Source of the DNA: Pseudoxanthomonas sp. SL93
GTDB taxonomy: Bacteria; Pseudomonadota; Gammaproteobacteria; Xanthomonadales; Xanthomonadaceae
Direction of reading: 5' to 3'
DNA length: 64,000 nt
NCBI RefSeq assembly: GCF_026625825.1
Contig: NZ_CP113065.1
Location: 434,001 to 498,000, forward strand
A program made the position numbers and the translations under genes. Below, in pieces: positions 32,113 through 39,814 of the stretch (position 1 is the first letter of the stretch; the number at the start of each line of letters is the position of its first letter). The notes under the pieces were generated by a model that was not told where the DNA came from, did no database searches, and was given only the letters and a program-made list of their open reading frames with translations.

Positions 32113-32882
32113 TGACTACAAAGCAGTATTGTCTCGCCATATATGATTGGGATACCGGCGTAGGGTGTCTCGATATATTTAACTCTGTAAAAGAGTATTT
32201 TTTAGAAAACGATTTCTTCCTGCATGATTTTTCCGTCTTGGTGTCAGGTTGGCCAAGATCTAAGAAGTTACGTATTGATCAGATAGATCATGAGATCAAG
32301 AATAGGAGTGACGTAAAATCGATCGAGGGAAGTTTTTTAGGGGATTGTAAAGACGGCTACTTCTTTATAACTGGAAGTGCGTCACCCGCTTCGTTCGCAT
32401 TTGTTCGAGTGCCGATTTATTTAGAGAGCGAAACCTTGTTTAATTCTTTGATTGATCTGCTTTCTTCAAAACTCAAAATAAGTTATGGGTGTGTTTTTTG
32501 CTGGGATAAAGATCACGACTCCATGCTATATGCTTTAGGAATAACCCATCAAATTTCGGATGGGGATCCGGATGAATTACAATCAGAAGGGGACGCGAGG
32601 TGGTTCAATGAAAGGATAATGAATCCACCAGTCGGACGGAGGTTTAAGAATCAAGGCATGTTTAGGGATGTTTACGATGCAAATATTATTAATGAGAGCC
32701 ATTTGAATTGTACGGTGGGCGGGCTTATTTTCACCGAGGCTGTACGTCGTAACTCATGGGGTAGAATAATAAAATATAAAAATTCAACTTGGGTTTGGAT
32801 AACTAAGGGGGCTGATGTGAAGGAGATTGTTTCTCGACTTTCGGCCGAAGGGCTCCTGATTCAATATGAGAGAGTGGCGTAG
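32112..32882 (+). CDS. Presumed immunity protein for the RHS toxin
   Basis: A 256-residue cytoplasmic-looking protein (no signal peptide). The ATG at 32112 overlaps the toxin stop (TGATG). Base composition is clearly AT-richer than the flanks, and codons such as AAA, ATA and TTT are frequent, so it was acquired together with the toxin tip. Visible stretches: YCLAIYDWDTGVGCLDIF at the N-terminus and FRDVYDANIINESHL with VWITKGADVKEIVSRLS near the C-terminus. I do not assign a Pfam immunity family with confidence; position, overlap and composition are the evidence for an immunity role. Confidence 0.65.
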   Translation: MTTKQYCLAIYDWDTGVGCLDIFNSVKEYFLENDFFLHDFSVLVSGWPRSKKLRIDQIDHEIKNRSDVKSIEGSFLGDCKDGYFFITGSASPASFAFVRVPIYLESETLFNSLIDLLSSKLKISYGCVFCWDKDHDSMLYALGITHQISDGDPDELQSEGDARWFNERIMNPPVGRRFKNQGMFRDVYDANIINESHLNCTVGGLIFTEAVRRNSWGRIIKYKNSTWVWITKGADVKEIVSRLSAEGLLIQYERVA

Positions 32883-32911
32883 CGGTGATTTTTTGCAAGA
32901 ATAGAAGTGCA

Positions 32912-32959
32912 AAACAGGGATCAGAGTACATTTTCTGACGCCAGACAAGGCAGTCCCTG
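32912..32959 (+). repeat. 48-bp direct repeat flanking the transposase remnant, left copy
   Basis: Begins AAACAGGGATCAGAGTACAT and ends GGCAGTCCCTG. It matches the right copy at 33616-33663 at 45 of 48 positions; looser similarity continues for about 30 bases (ACATACCCC against ACATATCCCC). It lies 30 bases after the immunity gene. Confidence 0.85.
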
Positions 32960-33039
32960 ACCATGCGTCACGCCCGCTCCTGACATACCCCGTTCGTGGA
33001 ACGATGGAGACTATTGGTCCGTTGAGGGGAGGGTTGGAG

Positions 33040-33642
33040 ATGCCAAGGACCAGGCGCTTGGATCTAGCGGGAGTAGCCCAGCACGTGACGCAACGTGGGA
33101 ACGACAGGCAGCCGTGCTTCTTTCGTGACGTTGATTATGTGCGCTACCTGCAGGACTTGCGGGAGGCTGCGTTCAAGTACGAATGCCGTGTGCACGCCTA
33201 CGTGCTGATGACAAACCACGTGCACTTGCTGGTAACGCCAACTGCAGCCGGGGCGTTATCCCGCATGATTCAAGCAACGGGCCGGCGCTACGTGCGCTAC
33301 CTGAATGACTCCATCGGTCGTACGGGCACTTTGTGAGAAGGACGCTACAAGGCGAGCCTCGTCGATGACGAACGCTACGTGATGAGCTGCTATCGCTACA
33401 TCGAACTGAAGCCAGTGCGCGCGGGCATGGTGAAAAGTCCAGCGGACTACCGTTGGTCAAGTTATGGAGCCAATGGCTCGGGTCAGTATGACGCGCTGGT
33501 AAGCCCGCACACGCTGTATAAGTAGATTGCAGTGAGTGTTTCCGAGCGACTCTCGCTGTACCGCGAGATGGTGTCATCACGGATCTCGGATGACGATATC
33601 GCAGCAATACGCCCGAAACAGGGGTCAGAGTACATTTTCTGA
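33040..33642 (+). pseudogene. REP-associated tyrosine transposase (RAYT), broken by two stop codons
   Basis: Y1/IS200-like transposase of the RAYT type. ATG at 33040 follows GAGGGGAGGG. Residues 1-98 are intact: MPRTRRLDLAGVAQHVTQRG at the start and HAYVLMTNHVHLLVTP with the HUH histidines. TGA at 33334-33336 interrupts TGTL-x-EGRYKASL, where a Trp codon (TGG) is expected. The same frame then reads on through YVMSCYRYIELKPVRAGMV, a normal RAYT sequence, hits TAG at 33523-33525, and continues to DDDIAAIRPKQ before the stop at 33640. So the gene has two nonsense mutations and no frameshift. The last residues run into the right direct repeat. Confidence 0.88.
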
Positions 33643-33663
33643 TGCCAGACAAGGCGGTCCCTG
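33616..33663 (+). repeat. 48-bp direct repeat flanking the transposase remnant, right copy
   Basis: Right partner of the repeat at 32912-32959 (45/48 identical). It covers the 3' end of the transposase frame. The GGGTCAGAGTACATTTTCTG core is the kind of sequence often found near RAYT genes and may be the mobilised REP-like end. Confidence 0.85.
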
Positions 33664-34025
33664 TCCTGCATTGCGCCTGCCTCTAACATATCCCCGTAAG
33701 CTCGCCATCTGACACCGCCCACGGCGGGCCGAGCAACGCGCGGACCAGCCTTGCGTTGCGCGCAACATCCAAACCCGGGCGCAACGCTTAAAGCGTCAGC
33801 CGCAAAGTCCCCGTCCTTACATGCAAGGCTTTACTACCCTGCGTGCAAGGCCGAAGCGCCTTGCGGCTGAGGCTTTGGTGCTTGCGGACCAAGCACTGGA
33901 GGTGGGCCGAGTGGCTTCCTCCCTCTCACGGCCCGACAGGAAGTCACACCAACTTCCGGCAGGGGTAGTCCGGGGGCTGCAGTGTTATCAAGGCGTTTTC
34001 CTGACCGTTGCTGGGGAGCATCCGC
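33664..34025. other. Intergenic stretch without a recognised gene
   Basis: No convincing coding frame. It contains decaying similarity to the direct repeat at its left end, a small palindrome ACGCT-TAA-AGCGT (33787-33799), and an inverted repeat GGAAGT-N7-ACTTCC at 33939-33957, about 70 bases before the next gene, which could be a regulator site. Otherwise I see nothing in it. Confidence 0.5.
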
Positions 34026-35168
34026 ATGACCACCACCCGCCGTGACCTGTTCAAGCTGGGCGCGCTGGCCGCTGCCGCTGCCGCGCTGCCGTCCTTCGCG
34101 TCCTCCTCGGCGACCACGCCCATTGCCAAGGCCGCCAAGCCGTTGAACATCCTGATCCTCGGGGGCACCGGCTTCACCGGGCCCTTCCAGGTCGACTACG
34201 CACTGAAGCGGGGCCACAAGGTCACCCTGTTCAACCGCGGCAAGAAGCCCTCGCCGGACTGGCCGGGCGAAGTCGAACAACTGCACGGCGACCGCAATAC
34301 CGGCGACCTCGCTTCCTTGAAGGGGCGCAAGTGGGATGTCTGCATCGACAACCCCACCAGCCTGCCGTTCTGGGTGCGCGACGCCGGCAAGGTGCTGAAG
34401 GGCAACGTGGGGCATTACCTTTTCATCTCCACCATCTCGGTGTACGCCGAGGGCGGCAAGGCCGGCATCAACGAGGACTCCCCGCTGGCGGTCTACAAGG
34501 GCAAGGACGCGATGGCCGAAACGCAGGAGACCCTGCGCGCCGACATCGAGAACCTCTACGGCTCGTTGAAGGCCCTGAGCGAAGCCGAAGCCCGCAAGCA
34601 GTTCGGCAGGAACGTCACCATCGTGCGCCCCGGCTACATCGTCGGCCCGCGCGACGAAACCGACCGCTTCACCTACTGGCCGCACCGCGTGGCGCAGGGC
34701 GGCGAGATCCTGGTGCCCGGCGAAGGCAACGACCCCATCCAGATCATCGATGGCCGCGACCTGGGCGAATGGATGATCCGCCTGGCCGAAGCGAAGACCT
34801 ACGGCACCTTCAACGCCTGCGGCCCCGATTACACGCTGGGCATGGACGCCATGCTGCATGGCTGCCAGGCCGTGACCGGCGGCGGCATGACGCTGACCCA
34901 CGTGTCACCCGAATTCCTGGAAGAGAAGCAGGTCGGCCTGCCGATCTGGGTGTCGCCGAAGCACCCGCAGTACGGCGGCTACGGCGCGGTAAGCAACGCG
35001 CGCGCCATCCAGGCGGGCCTGACCTTCCGCCCGCTGGCCACCACCGTCAGCGACCTGCTGGCGTGGTTCCGCGGCCTGCCGGGCGAACGGCAGGCCAAGT
35101 TGAATGCCGGCATCACCCGCGAAAAGGAAACCGAACTGCTGAAGGCCTGGCACGCGCGCAAGGCGTGA
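34026..35168 (+). CDS. Tat-exported NAD-dependent epimerase/dehydratase-like protein
   Basis: Extended short-chain dehydrogenase/reductase, 380 residues. The ATG at 34026 follows GGGGAG and starts a twin-arginine signal (TTTRRDLFKLGALAAAAAALP), so export in folded form, with cofactor, is likely. The Rossmann motif LILGGTGFTG is at about residues 44-53, and the fold continues with DNPTSLPFWVRDAG and IVRPGYIVGPRDETDR. The substrate is not evident. It is a single gene flanked by the intergenic stretch on the left and a convergent gene on the right. Confidence 0.85.
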   Translation: MTTTRRDLFKLGALAAAAAALPSFASSSATTPIAKAAKPLNILILGGTGFTGPFQVDYALKRGHKVTLFNRGKKPSPDWPGEVEQLHGDRNTGDLASLKGRKWDVCIDNPTSLPFWVRDAGKVLKGNVGHYLFISTISVYAEGGKAGINEDSPLAVYKGKDAMAETQETLRADIENLYGSLKALSEAEARKQFGRNVTIVRPGYIVGPRDETDRFTYWPHRVAQGGEILVPGEGNDPIQIIDGRDLGEWMIRLAEAKTYGTFNACGPDYTLGMDAMLHGCQAVTGGGMTLTHVSPEFLEEKQVGLPIWVSPKHPQYGGYGAVSNARAIQAGLTFRPLATTVSDLLAWFRGLPGERQAKLNAGITREKETELLKAWHARKA

Positions 35169-35195
35169 CGTCGCAAAGCGGCCTGCACTGCTGAT

Positions 35196-36257
35196 TCATG
35201 GCGTGCACTGCTCACGCAGCAGGGCGTTCGGGCCACCGGCCGGTAGTGCATTGCCCCTGCGTGCACGTGAGGGCAGCAGCGGTGCAGGTGCGGCCTGCCG
35301 GTACGCGGCAGCCTGTTCGCGGGCTCGCGCCAGTGCGGTGGCATCCAGATCGCCCTCCAGGTCGCGCACGAACCTGTCGAACAGCTGTCCTTGCCGCGGT
35401 ACGCCCGGGGGTGGCTGATCCAGCAGCGCCTTTGCCTGCAGGTAGAGCGCCAGTGACTTGCCGGCATCGGGGGTCACGGCCTGGTTGAGCAGGTTGCGTT
35501 CGGAGCGGCGGTGGGGGGAGTAGGCGTTCGCCAACGCGAGGGTCGTCGTGATGTCACCGGCGGCGACGCCACGCAGGGCGATGGCTTCCACCTCGTCGCG
35601 GTACACCCGCAGCGCGTCCAGTTCCTCCAGCGTATCTTCGCGTCGGAACGGCCGCCCCATCACGTAGAAGTTGATCGCCGGCGCACTGCCTCCGCGTGCC
35701 GCCGCGCGCCAGTAGTGCAGGCGCTCACGGGAATCGAACGCGGGGATACCCTCGCAATGCGCGCTTTCCTTGAGTGCCTGTTCGCCGCGGACAGTCGCTG
35801 CTTCGCGCGCCGCGCGCTGCCTGGCCTCGAACTCGGGAGTCGCGGCAGGGCCAGAGCCGCCGCCGGTGTAATGCAGCGTATTCGCCGCTTCATCAAGTCG
35901 CCTGCGGACGTCGTCGCAGAATTCCATCTCCGCGGCGAGCCGGCAGGCAGCCGTGGGATCGCCTGCGTCCGCGCGACGCTTGAGCTCGGGCAGGATGTTC
36001 CGCAGCGGGGTGGACAGGTCAGGCAACGGTGCGTTCGAAGGGCGCGCCGCTGCTGCCGATGCCGGATTGCGTACGGCGGCATCCGGCGCGGGGGTGGAGG
36101 CATTCGATGGAACGGGCATCGGAGCGGCGGATGGGGACGGTGGTGGTTCGCTGTCCCGTGCGCTGCTGCGTCCGCTCCACCAGCCCGCGCCCAAGGCAAG
36201 GGGCAGCATGACCAGCGCGATCATCATCCACGCGCGTGATCGACGTTCGGCATCCAT
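35196..36257 (-). CDS. Membrane-anchored protein of unknown function
   Basis: A 353-residue protein. ATG at 36257 is chosen because GGGAGA precedes it; an in-frame ATG at 36275 is possible. One N-terminal transmembrane helix (AWMMIALVMLPLALGAGWW) is followed by a Pro/Ser/Ala linker (about residues 35-75). The helical C-terminal part holds loosely repeated segments (DAGDPTAACRLAAEME, YWRAAARGGSAPAINFY, GVAAGDITTTLALANAYS) reminiscent of Sel1/TPR-type repeats. Convergent with the epimerase gene. No function is assigned. Confidence 0.7.
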   Translation of the reverse strand: MDAERRSRAWMMIALVMLPLALGAGWWSGRSSARDSEPPPSPSAAPMPVPSNASTPAPDAAVRNPASAAAARPSNAPLPDLSTPLRNILPELKRRADAGDPTAACRLAAEMEFCDDVRRRLDEAANTLHYTGGGSGPAATPEFEARQRAAREAATVRGEQALKESAHCEGIPAFDSRERLHYWRAAARGGSAPAINFYVMGRPFRREDTLEELDALRVYRDEVEAIALRGVAAGDITTTLALANAYSPHRRSERNLLNQAVTPDAGKSLALYLQAKALLDQPPPGVPRQGQLFDRFVRDLEGDLDATALARAREQAAAYRQAAPAPLLPSRARRGNALPAGGPNALLREQCTP

Positions 36258-36306
36258 GGCGCGATCTCCCGGCATCGCTGAAGAAGGCGATTAGCTGATC
36301 ACATCA

Positions 36307-36331
36307 GCCTCCAGCGGGGCAAGCTGGAGGC
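36307..36331 (-). terminator. Hairpin after the DUF1501 gene
   Basis: Perfect nine-pair stem GCCTCCAGC/GCTGGAGGC with a seven-base loop, 7 bases beyond the stop codon of the DUF1501 gene (minus strand). No clear T tract, so it is a candidate only. Confidence 0.45.
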
Positions 36332-36337
36332 CGTGAT

Positions 36338-37822
36338 TCAACGCTCCCTGCGCGTCAGCGTGCGGTCCACCGGTCCGCGGCGCTGCCAGTCGGGCACGAC
36401 GCGCTCGGATGTCGCCTCCGCATCGCTGGCGCTGTCCGATGACGTGGGCACCTGCAGGGACGGAATGGACGACGCCACCAGCGGTTGCGACTGCGCGGTG
36501 ATGTCGGTGCCCTGCACGATGCCCAGCGGGCTGTAGCCGGTGTAGCCGGGGAAGACCTGGCTGAGGTTGGCGTTGCCCATGCGGCGCACCAGCACTTCGG
36601 ACACCACGCGACGGTAGTCGGTGGTCACCGGCACATCGCCGAAGTAGGGCGACAGCGTGGCCGGATCCAGGCCGAGCCATTGGCCGAAGAACCGGCGCCC
36701 GTTCACCGCGCCGCCCAGCACCAGCATCGGATTGCCGTAACCGTGGTCGGTGCCGCCGTTGGCGTTGGCGCGCACGCGGCGGCCGAACTCGGACTGCACG
36801 ATCACCGTGGTGCGTGCCATCTGCCCGGTGCTGTTGAGTTCGGTGAAGAACGCGGTCAGCGCCGAGGAGAGCTCGGCGATCTTGTTCTGGTAGTAGTGGT
36901 ACCCGCTGCCGGCGGTGCCCTGGCCGTCGTGCGTGTCCCAGCCGCCCAGGTCCAGCGTGGCGTAGCGCAGGCCCAGGTCGAAGCGGATGGTCTGCGCGAT
37001 GGTCCACAGCTGGTCGGCGAACGAACCGCTCGGCCAGCTGGCCGGACGCGATGCGTAACCCTGCTGGTTGATAAGGCGCATGGCGCCATCGGCACGGCGG
37101 CCGCTGCTTTCCACGCCGGTCTGGCCCTGCCACAGGCTGGCCAGCGTTTCGTTGATGCCGCGCAGGCCGGCAGGCGAATCGCTGCGGGTGCGCTGCCAGC
37201 TCCATGCCGTGGTGTTGAGCGAGAAGTCCGACGGGCTGCTCATCGTCATGCCGTCCAGCGAGCCCATCAGGCCTGCCGGCTGCGTGCCGCTGATGCCCAG
37301 CGCCGGCAACGAAGCCGCCGGCGTGCCGGTGGGCCGCGAATTCCACGCGCGCGTCATCCAGCCCGTCGCCGAGCCGTATTTGCCCGGCGTGCCCAGGTCG
37401 ATATAGAGCTGGGCATCGAAGTGGCTGCGGGTGACCGTGGTGGCCATGCCGCAGCTGTGCACGATGGCCAGCCTGCTGTCGTTCCACAGGTCGCGCAGGC
37501 CGGTGGCGGACGGGTGCAGGCCGAAACCGGTCTGCGCACCGCTGGACAACGTCAACGGCAGCGCGCCGTAGGTGCCGGTGGCGGGAATCTGCAGGCTGGG
37601 GCGGGCTTCTTCGTAATGCGTGCGGTCGGTGCCGCTGATCGGCACCACCAGGTTCAGGCCGTCGATGCCGCCGCGCAGGAACAGGTGCACCACGGTGTCG
37701 TAGGCGTTGGCGGCGGCATCCGCCTGGCCGGAAAACAACATGCTGCTACCGGCAGCGCCCACCACGGCAGCGGCGCTGCAGCCTTTGACGAATTCCCGGC
37801 GGGTCAGTCTGAAATGGCTCAT
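36338..37822 (-). CDS. DUF1501 protein, Tat-exported
   Basis: A 494-residue member of the DUF1501 family (alkaline-phosphatase/sulfatase-like fold, function unsettled). The Tat signal is textbook: LTRREFVKGCSAAAVVGAAG. Then HLFLRGGIDGLNLVVPI, SHFDAQLYIDLGTPG, WDTHDGQG and GGTDHGYGNPMLVLGG are family landmarks. Ten bases separate it from the DUF1800 gene upstream on the same strand; such DUF1800-DUF1501 pairs are common in proteobacteria and planctomycetes and are thought to work together outside the cytoplasm. Confidence 0.93.
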   Translation of the reverse strand: MSHFRLTRREFVKGCSAAAVVGAAGSSMLFSGQADAAANAYDTVVHLFLRGGIDGLNLVVPISGTDRTHYEEARPSLQIPATGTYGALPLTLSSGAQTGFGLHPSATGLRDLWNDSRLAIVHSCGMATTVTRSHFDAQLYIDLGTPGKYGSATGWMTRAWNSRPTGTPAASLPALGISGTQPAGLMGSLDGMTMSSPSDFSLNTTAWSWQRTRSDSPAGLRGINETLASLWQGQTGVESSGRRADGAMRLINQQGYASRPASWPSGSFADQLWTIAQTIRFDLGLRYATLDLGGWDTHDGQGTAGSGYHYYQNKIAELSSALTAFFTELNSTGQMARTTVIVQSEFGRRVRANANGGTDHGYGNPMLVLGGAVNGRRFFGQWLGLDPATLSPYFGDVPVTTDYRRVVSEVLVRRMGNANLSQVFPGYTGYSPLGIVQGTDITAQSQPLVASSIPSLQVPTSSDSASDAEATSERVVPDWQRRGPVDRTLTRRER

Positions 37823-37832
37823 GCCAGGCTCC

Positions 37833-39716
37833 TCAGCGGCTCAGGAATTCGGGGGTCATCAGGATCAGCGCCACCAGGCTTCGCAGGCGCTCGTGGTTGT
37901 AGTGCCGTTTCAGATCGCTGCCCTGCCAGGTGTTGGTGTCGGTGATGACGTAGCTGTTGGGGTCGCCGTTCTGCGCCATGAACGCCACCAGCGCCTGCTT
38001 GCGCGCCGCTTCGGGCTGGTAGCCCAGCAGGCGGGTGCACCACCACGTCACCAGCGTGTTCGCCGTCCAGTTGGCCACCGGGATGTTGGCGCGCGTGGTA
38101 TCGACGATGGGATGCAGCGGCACTTCGCCGTCCTTGGTTTCGGTCAGCCAGCCCAGCACGCGCCAGGTCATCGCGAACGAGTTGGAGCCCGACCACGCCA
38201 GGCCCGTGTCCGGGTACCCGTTGGGCGCCGGCCAGTTGTAGGGCGTATGCCCGGTGAAGCCGTACAGCCACATGAAGTCGCCGCTGCGGCCGTGGTCCAG
38301 GCGCACGGTCCAGTCGCCCCCCAGCGCGCGCATGGCGGCGACCACGGCATCGAACGGCCGGCGGTTCTTCTGGCCGAAGCTGTTGATGAAATCGTCCGAA
38401 TTGAGGATGTGCCGCAGGGTCAGTTCGATCTGGTTGGGCGCCTGCCAGTTGGCGCGGAAGATCGCCGCGGCGCTGTCGATCAGCGCCTGCTTCGGCGTGT
38501 CGCTGATGAAGCGGCGGATCAGCTTCTTGCAGATGAACTTGGCCACGCGCGGGTGGCTGGCCAGCCGGTCCAGCACGTCGCGGCCATCCTTCATCGCCGG
38601 CTGCTCGGGGTAGAACAGCTTGCCCAGCAGGAACTTGGGACCGGCGTCGTGCCAGGCCTGGCGATAGACGAACGTGCCGTCGTTCTCGGTGGGGTACTGC
38701 CAGTGCCCGTTCTTCGCCGACCAGCCGGTGAATGCCGCCGACGTTTCGTACACGTCGATGTCGGTGTAGCCGATGGGGTAGCTGGGATCCTCGGGGCACG
38801 GCGGCACCAGGAACGGATCCATGAAGCCCAGGTAGTTCTCCGCGCCGAAGGTGTGCAGTTCCAGCAGCTCGCGCGCGAAGTTCTCGTTCGGGCCCGAGCG
38901 TGAGTTGTTGAGGTTGTCCAGGTAGTAGAGCATCGAGGTGCTCTTGGCCACTTCCTCCAGCATCACCCGGAAGTTGCCCTTGGCGTTGGCGCGGATCACG
39001 TCGCGGTCGTAGTGGACGAACACCGGGCCGGCATTGAAGTCCGTGCCCATCACGTTGAAGTGATCGTGCCAGAAGTTGACCAGCACCTCGCGCAGCTGGC
39101 GGCGCGAATACACCGCGCGCACGAAGGCCGCGCGCTGCACTTCGTTGGCCGGGCGCATGCGCACGGCGTTTTCGGGGTCGGCCACCACGTGCTCAGCCCA
39201 CAGCTGGGTCAGCGGCTTGTTGAGGGTGGTGTACCCGGCGGCGTTCAGGCGATTGGTGACGGGCGTATCGTCGATGGCATTCCAGTCCAGCTGCCAGTCC
39301 ACGTAGTTGGCCAGGCGCTGCCGGTCGGTGCTGCCCAGCGCATTGAATTCGGCGATGGTGGTGGCGGTGGCGCCGTAGCTCAGGTTGTTGAGCGCCTGCA
39401 CCGCGAAAGGCGGGCGCGCCATGGTCAACAGGCGCGGCTCGGACTGGCCCATCATCGTACGGCCGCCGGCGACTTCGGTGACGGCTTCGGGGGCGGGCGT
39501 GGTGTCCTTGGGCGTGGCGCGTTCGCCGCCTTTCCAGCCGTACAGCTGGTTCAGGCGCTGGCGCACCTGCTTGGACAGGTCCGGTGCCGCAACGGCGGGT
39601 GTGTCGGCCGCGCTGGCCAGGCCGCCTTCGGCGTTGCGGCGGAAGAAGGTGTTGGACGTGCGTTTGACCGGGCCGCGGAACTTCGTCCGCCGCCACAGGA
39701 CCGTGTGTCGCGCCAT
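37833..39716 (-). CDS. DUF1800 protein
   Basis: A 627-residue DUF1800 family protein. Landmarks: a helical N-terminus with LNNLSYGATATTIAEFNALG, LREVLVNFWHDHFNV near residue 215, ENFARELLELHTFGAENYLG near 285, and FICKKLIRRFISD near 400. No obvious cleavable signal peptide; the first 50 residues are basic and low in complexity. First gene of a two-gene operon with the DUF1501 gene. The biochemical role is unknown. Confidence 0.92.
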   Translation of the reverse strand: MARHTVLWRRTKFRGPVKRTSNTFFRRNAEGGLASAADTPAVAAPDLSKQVRQRLNQLYGWKGGERATPKDTTPAPEAVTEVAGGRTMMGQSEPRLLTMARPPFAVQALNNLSYGATATTIAEFNALGSTDRQRLANYVDWQLDWNAIDDTPVTNRLNAAGYTTLNKPLTQLWAEHVVADPENAVRMRPANEVQRAAFVRAVYSRRQLREVLVNFWHDHFNVMGTDFNAGPVFVHYDRDVIRANAKGNFRVMLEEVAKSTSMLYYLDNLNNSRSGPNENFARELLELHTFGAENYLGFMDPFLVPPCPEDPSYPIGYTDIDVYETSAAFTGWSAKNGHWQYPTENDGTFVYRQAWHDAGPKFLLGKLFYPEQPAMKDGRDVLDRLASHPRVAKFICKKLIRRFISDTPKQALIDSAAAIFRANWQAPNQIELTLRHILNSDDFINSFGQKNRRPFDAVVAAMRALGGDWTVRLDHGRSGDFMWLYGFTGHTPYNWPAPNGYPDTGLAWSGSNSFAMTWRVLGWLTETKDGEVPLHPIVDTTRANIPVANWTANTLVTWWCTRLLGYQPEAARKQALVAFMAQNGDPNSYVITDTNTWQGSDLKRHYNHERLRSLVALILMTPEFLSR

Positions 39717-39814
39717 GCTGATGCCCCGGTTTTCCCCGACAGCCGCAGAGTATTGGCGAAGCGCGTGACGTTAAATGCGACGGCGTGCACAAGCCCGCCA
39801 ACGGGCCACGGTTT

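Noticed and set aside
33821..34045. 74-residue plus-strand frame before the epimerase gene
   Set aside because: No ribosome-binding site or recognisable feature and it overlaps the next gene's start.
35511..36239. 242-residue plus-strand frame opposite the membrane-anchored unknown
   Set aside because: The minus-strand frame has a start with ribosome-binding site, a transmembrane helix and a linker; the plus frame is Arg/Gly/Cys-rich noise.
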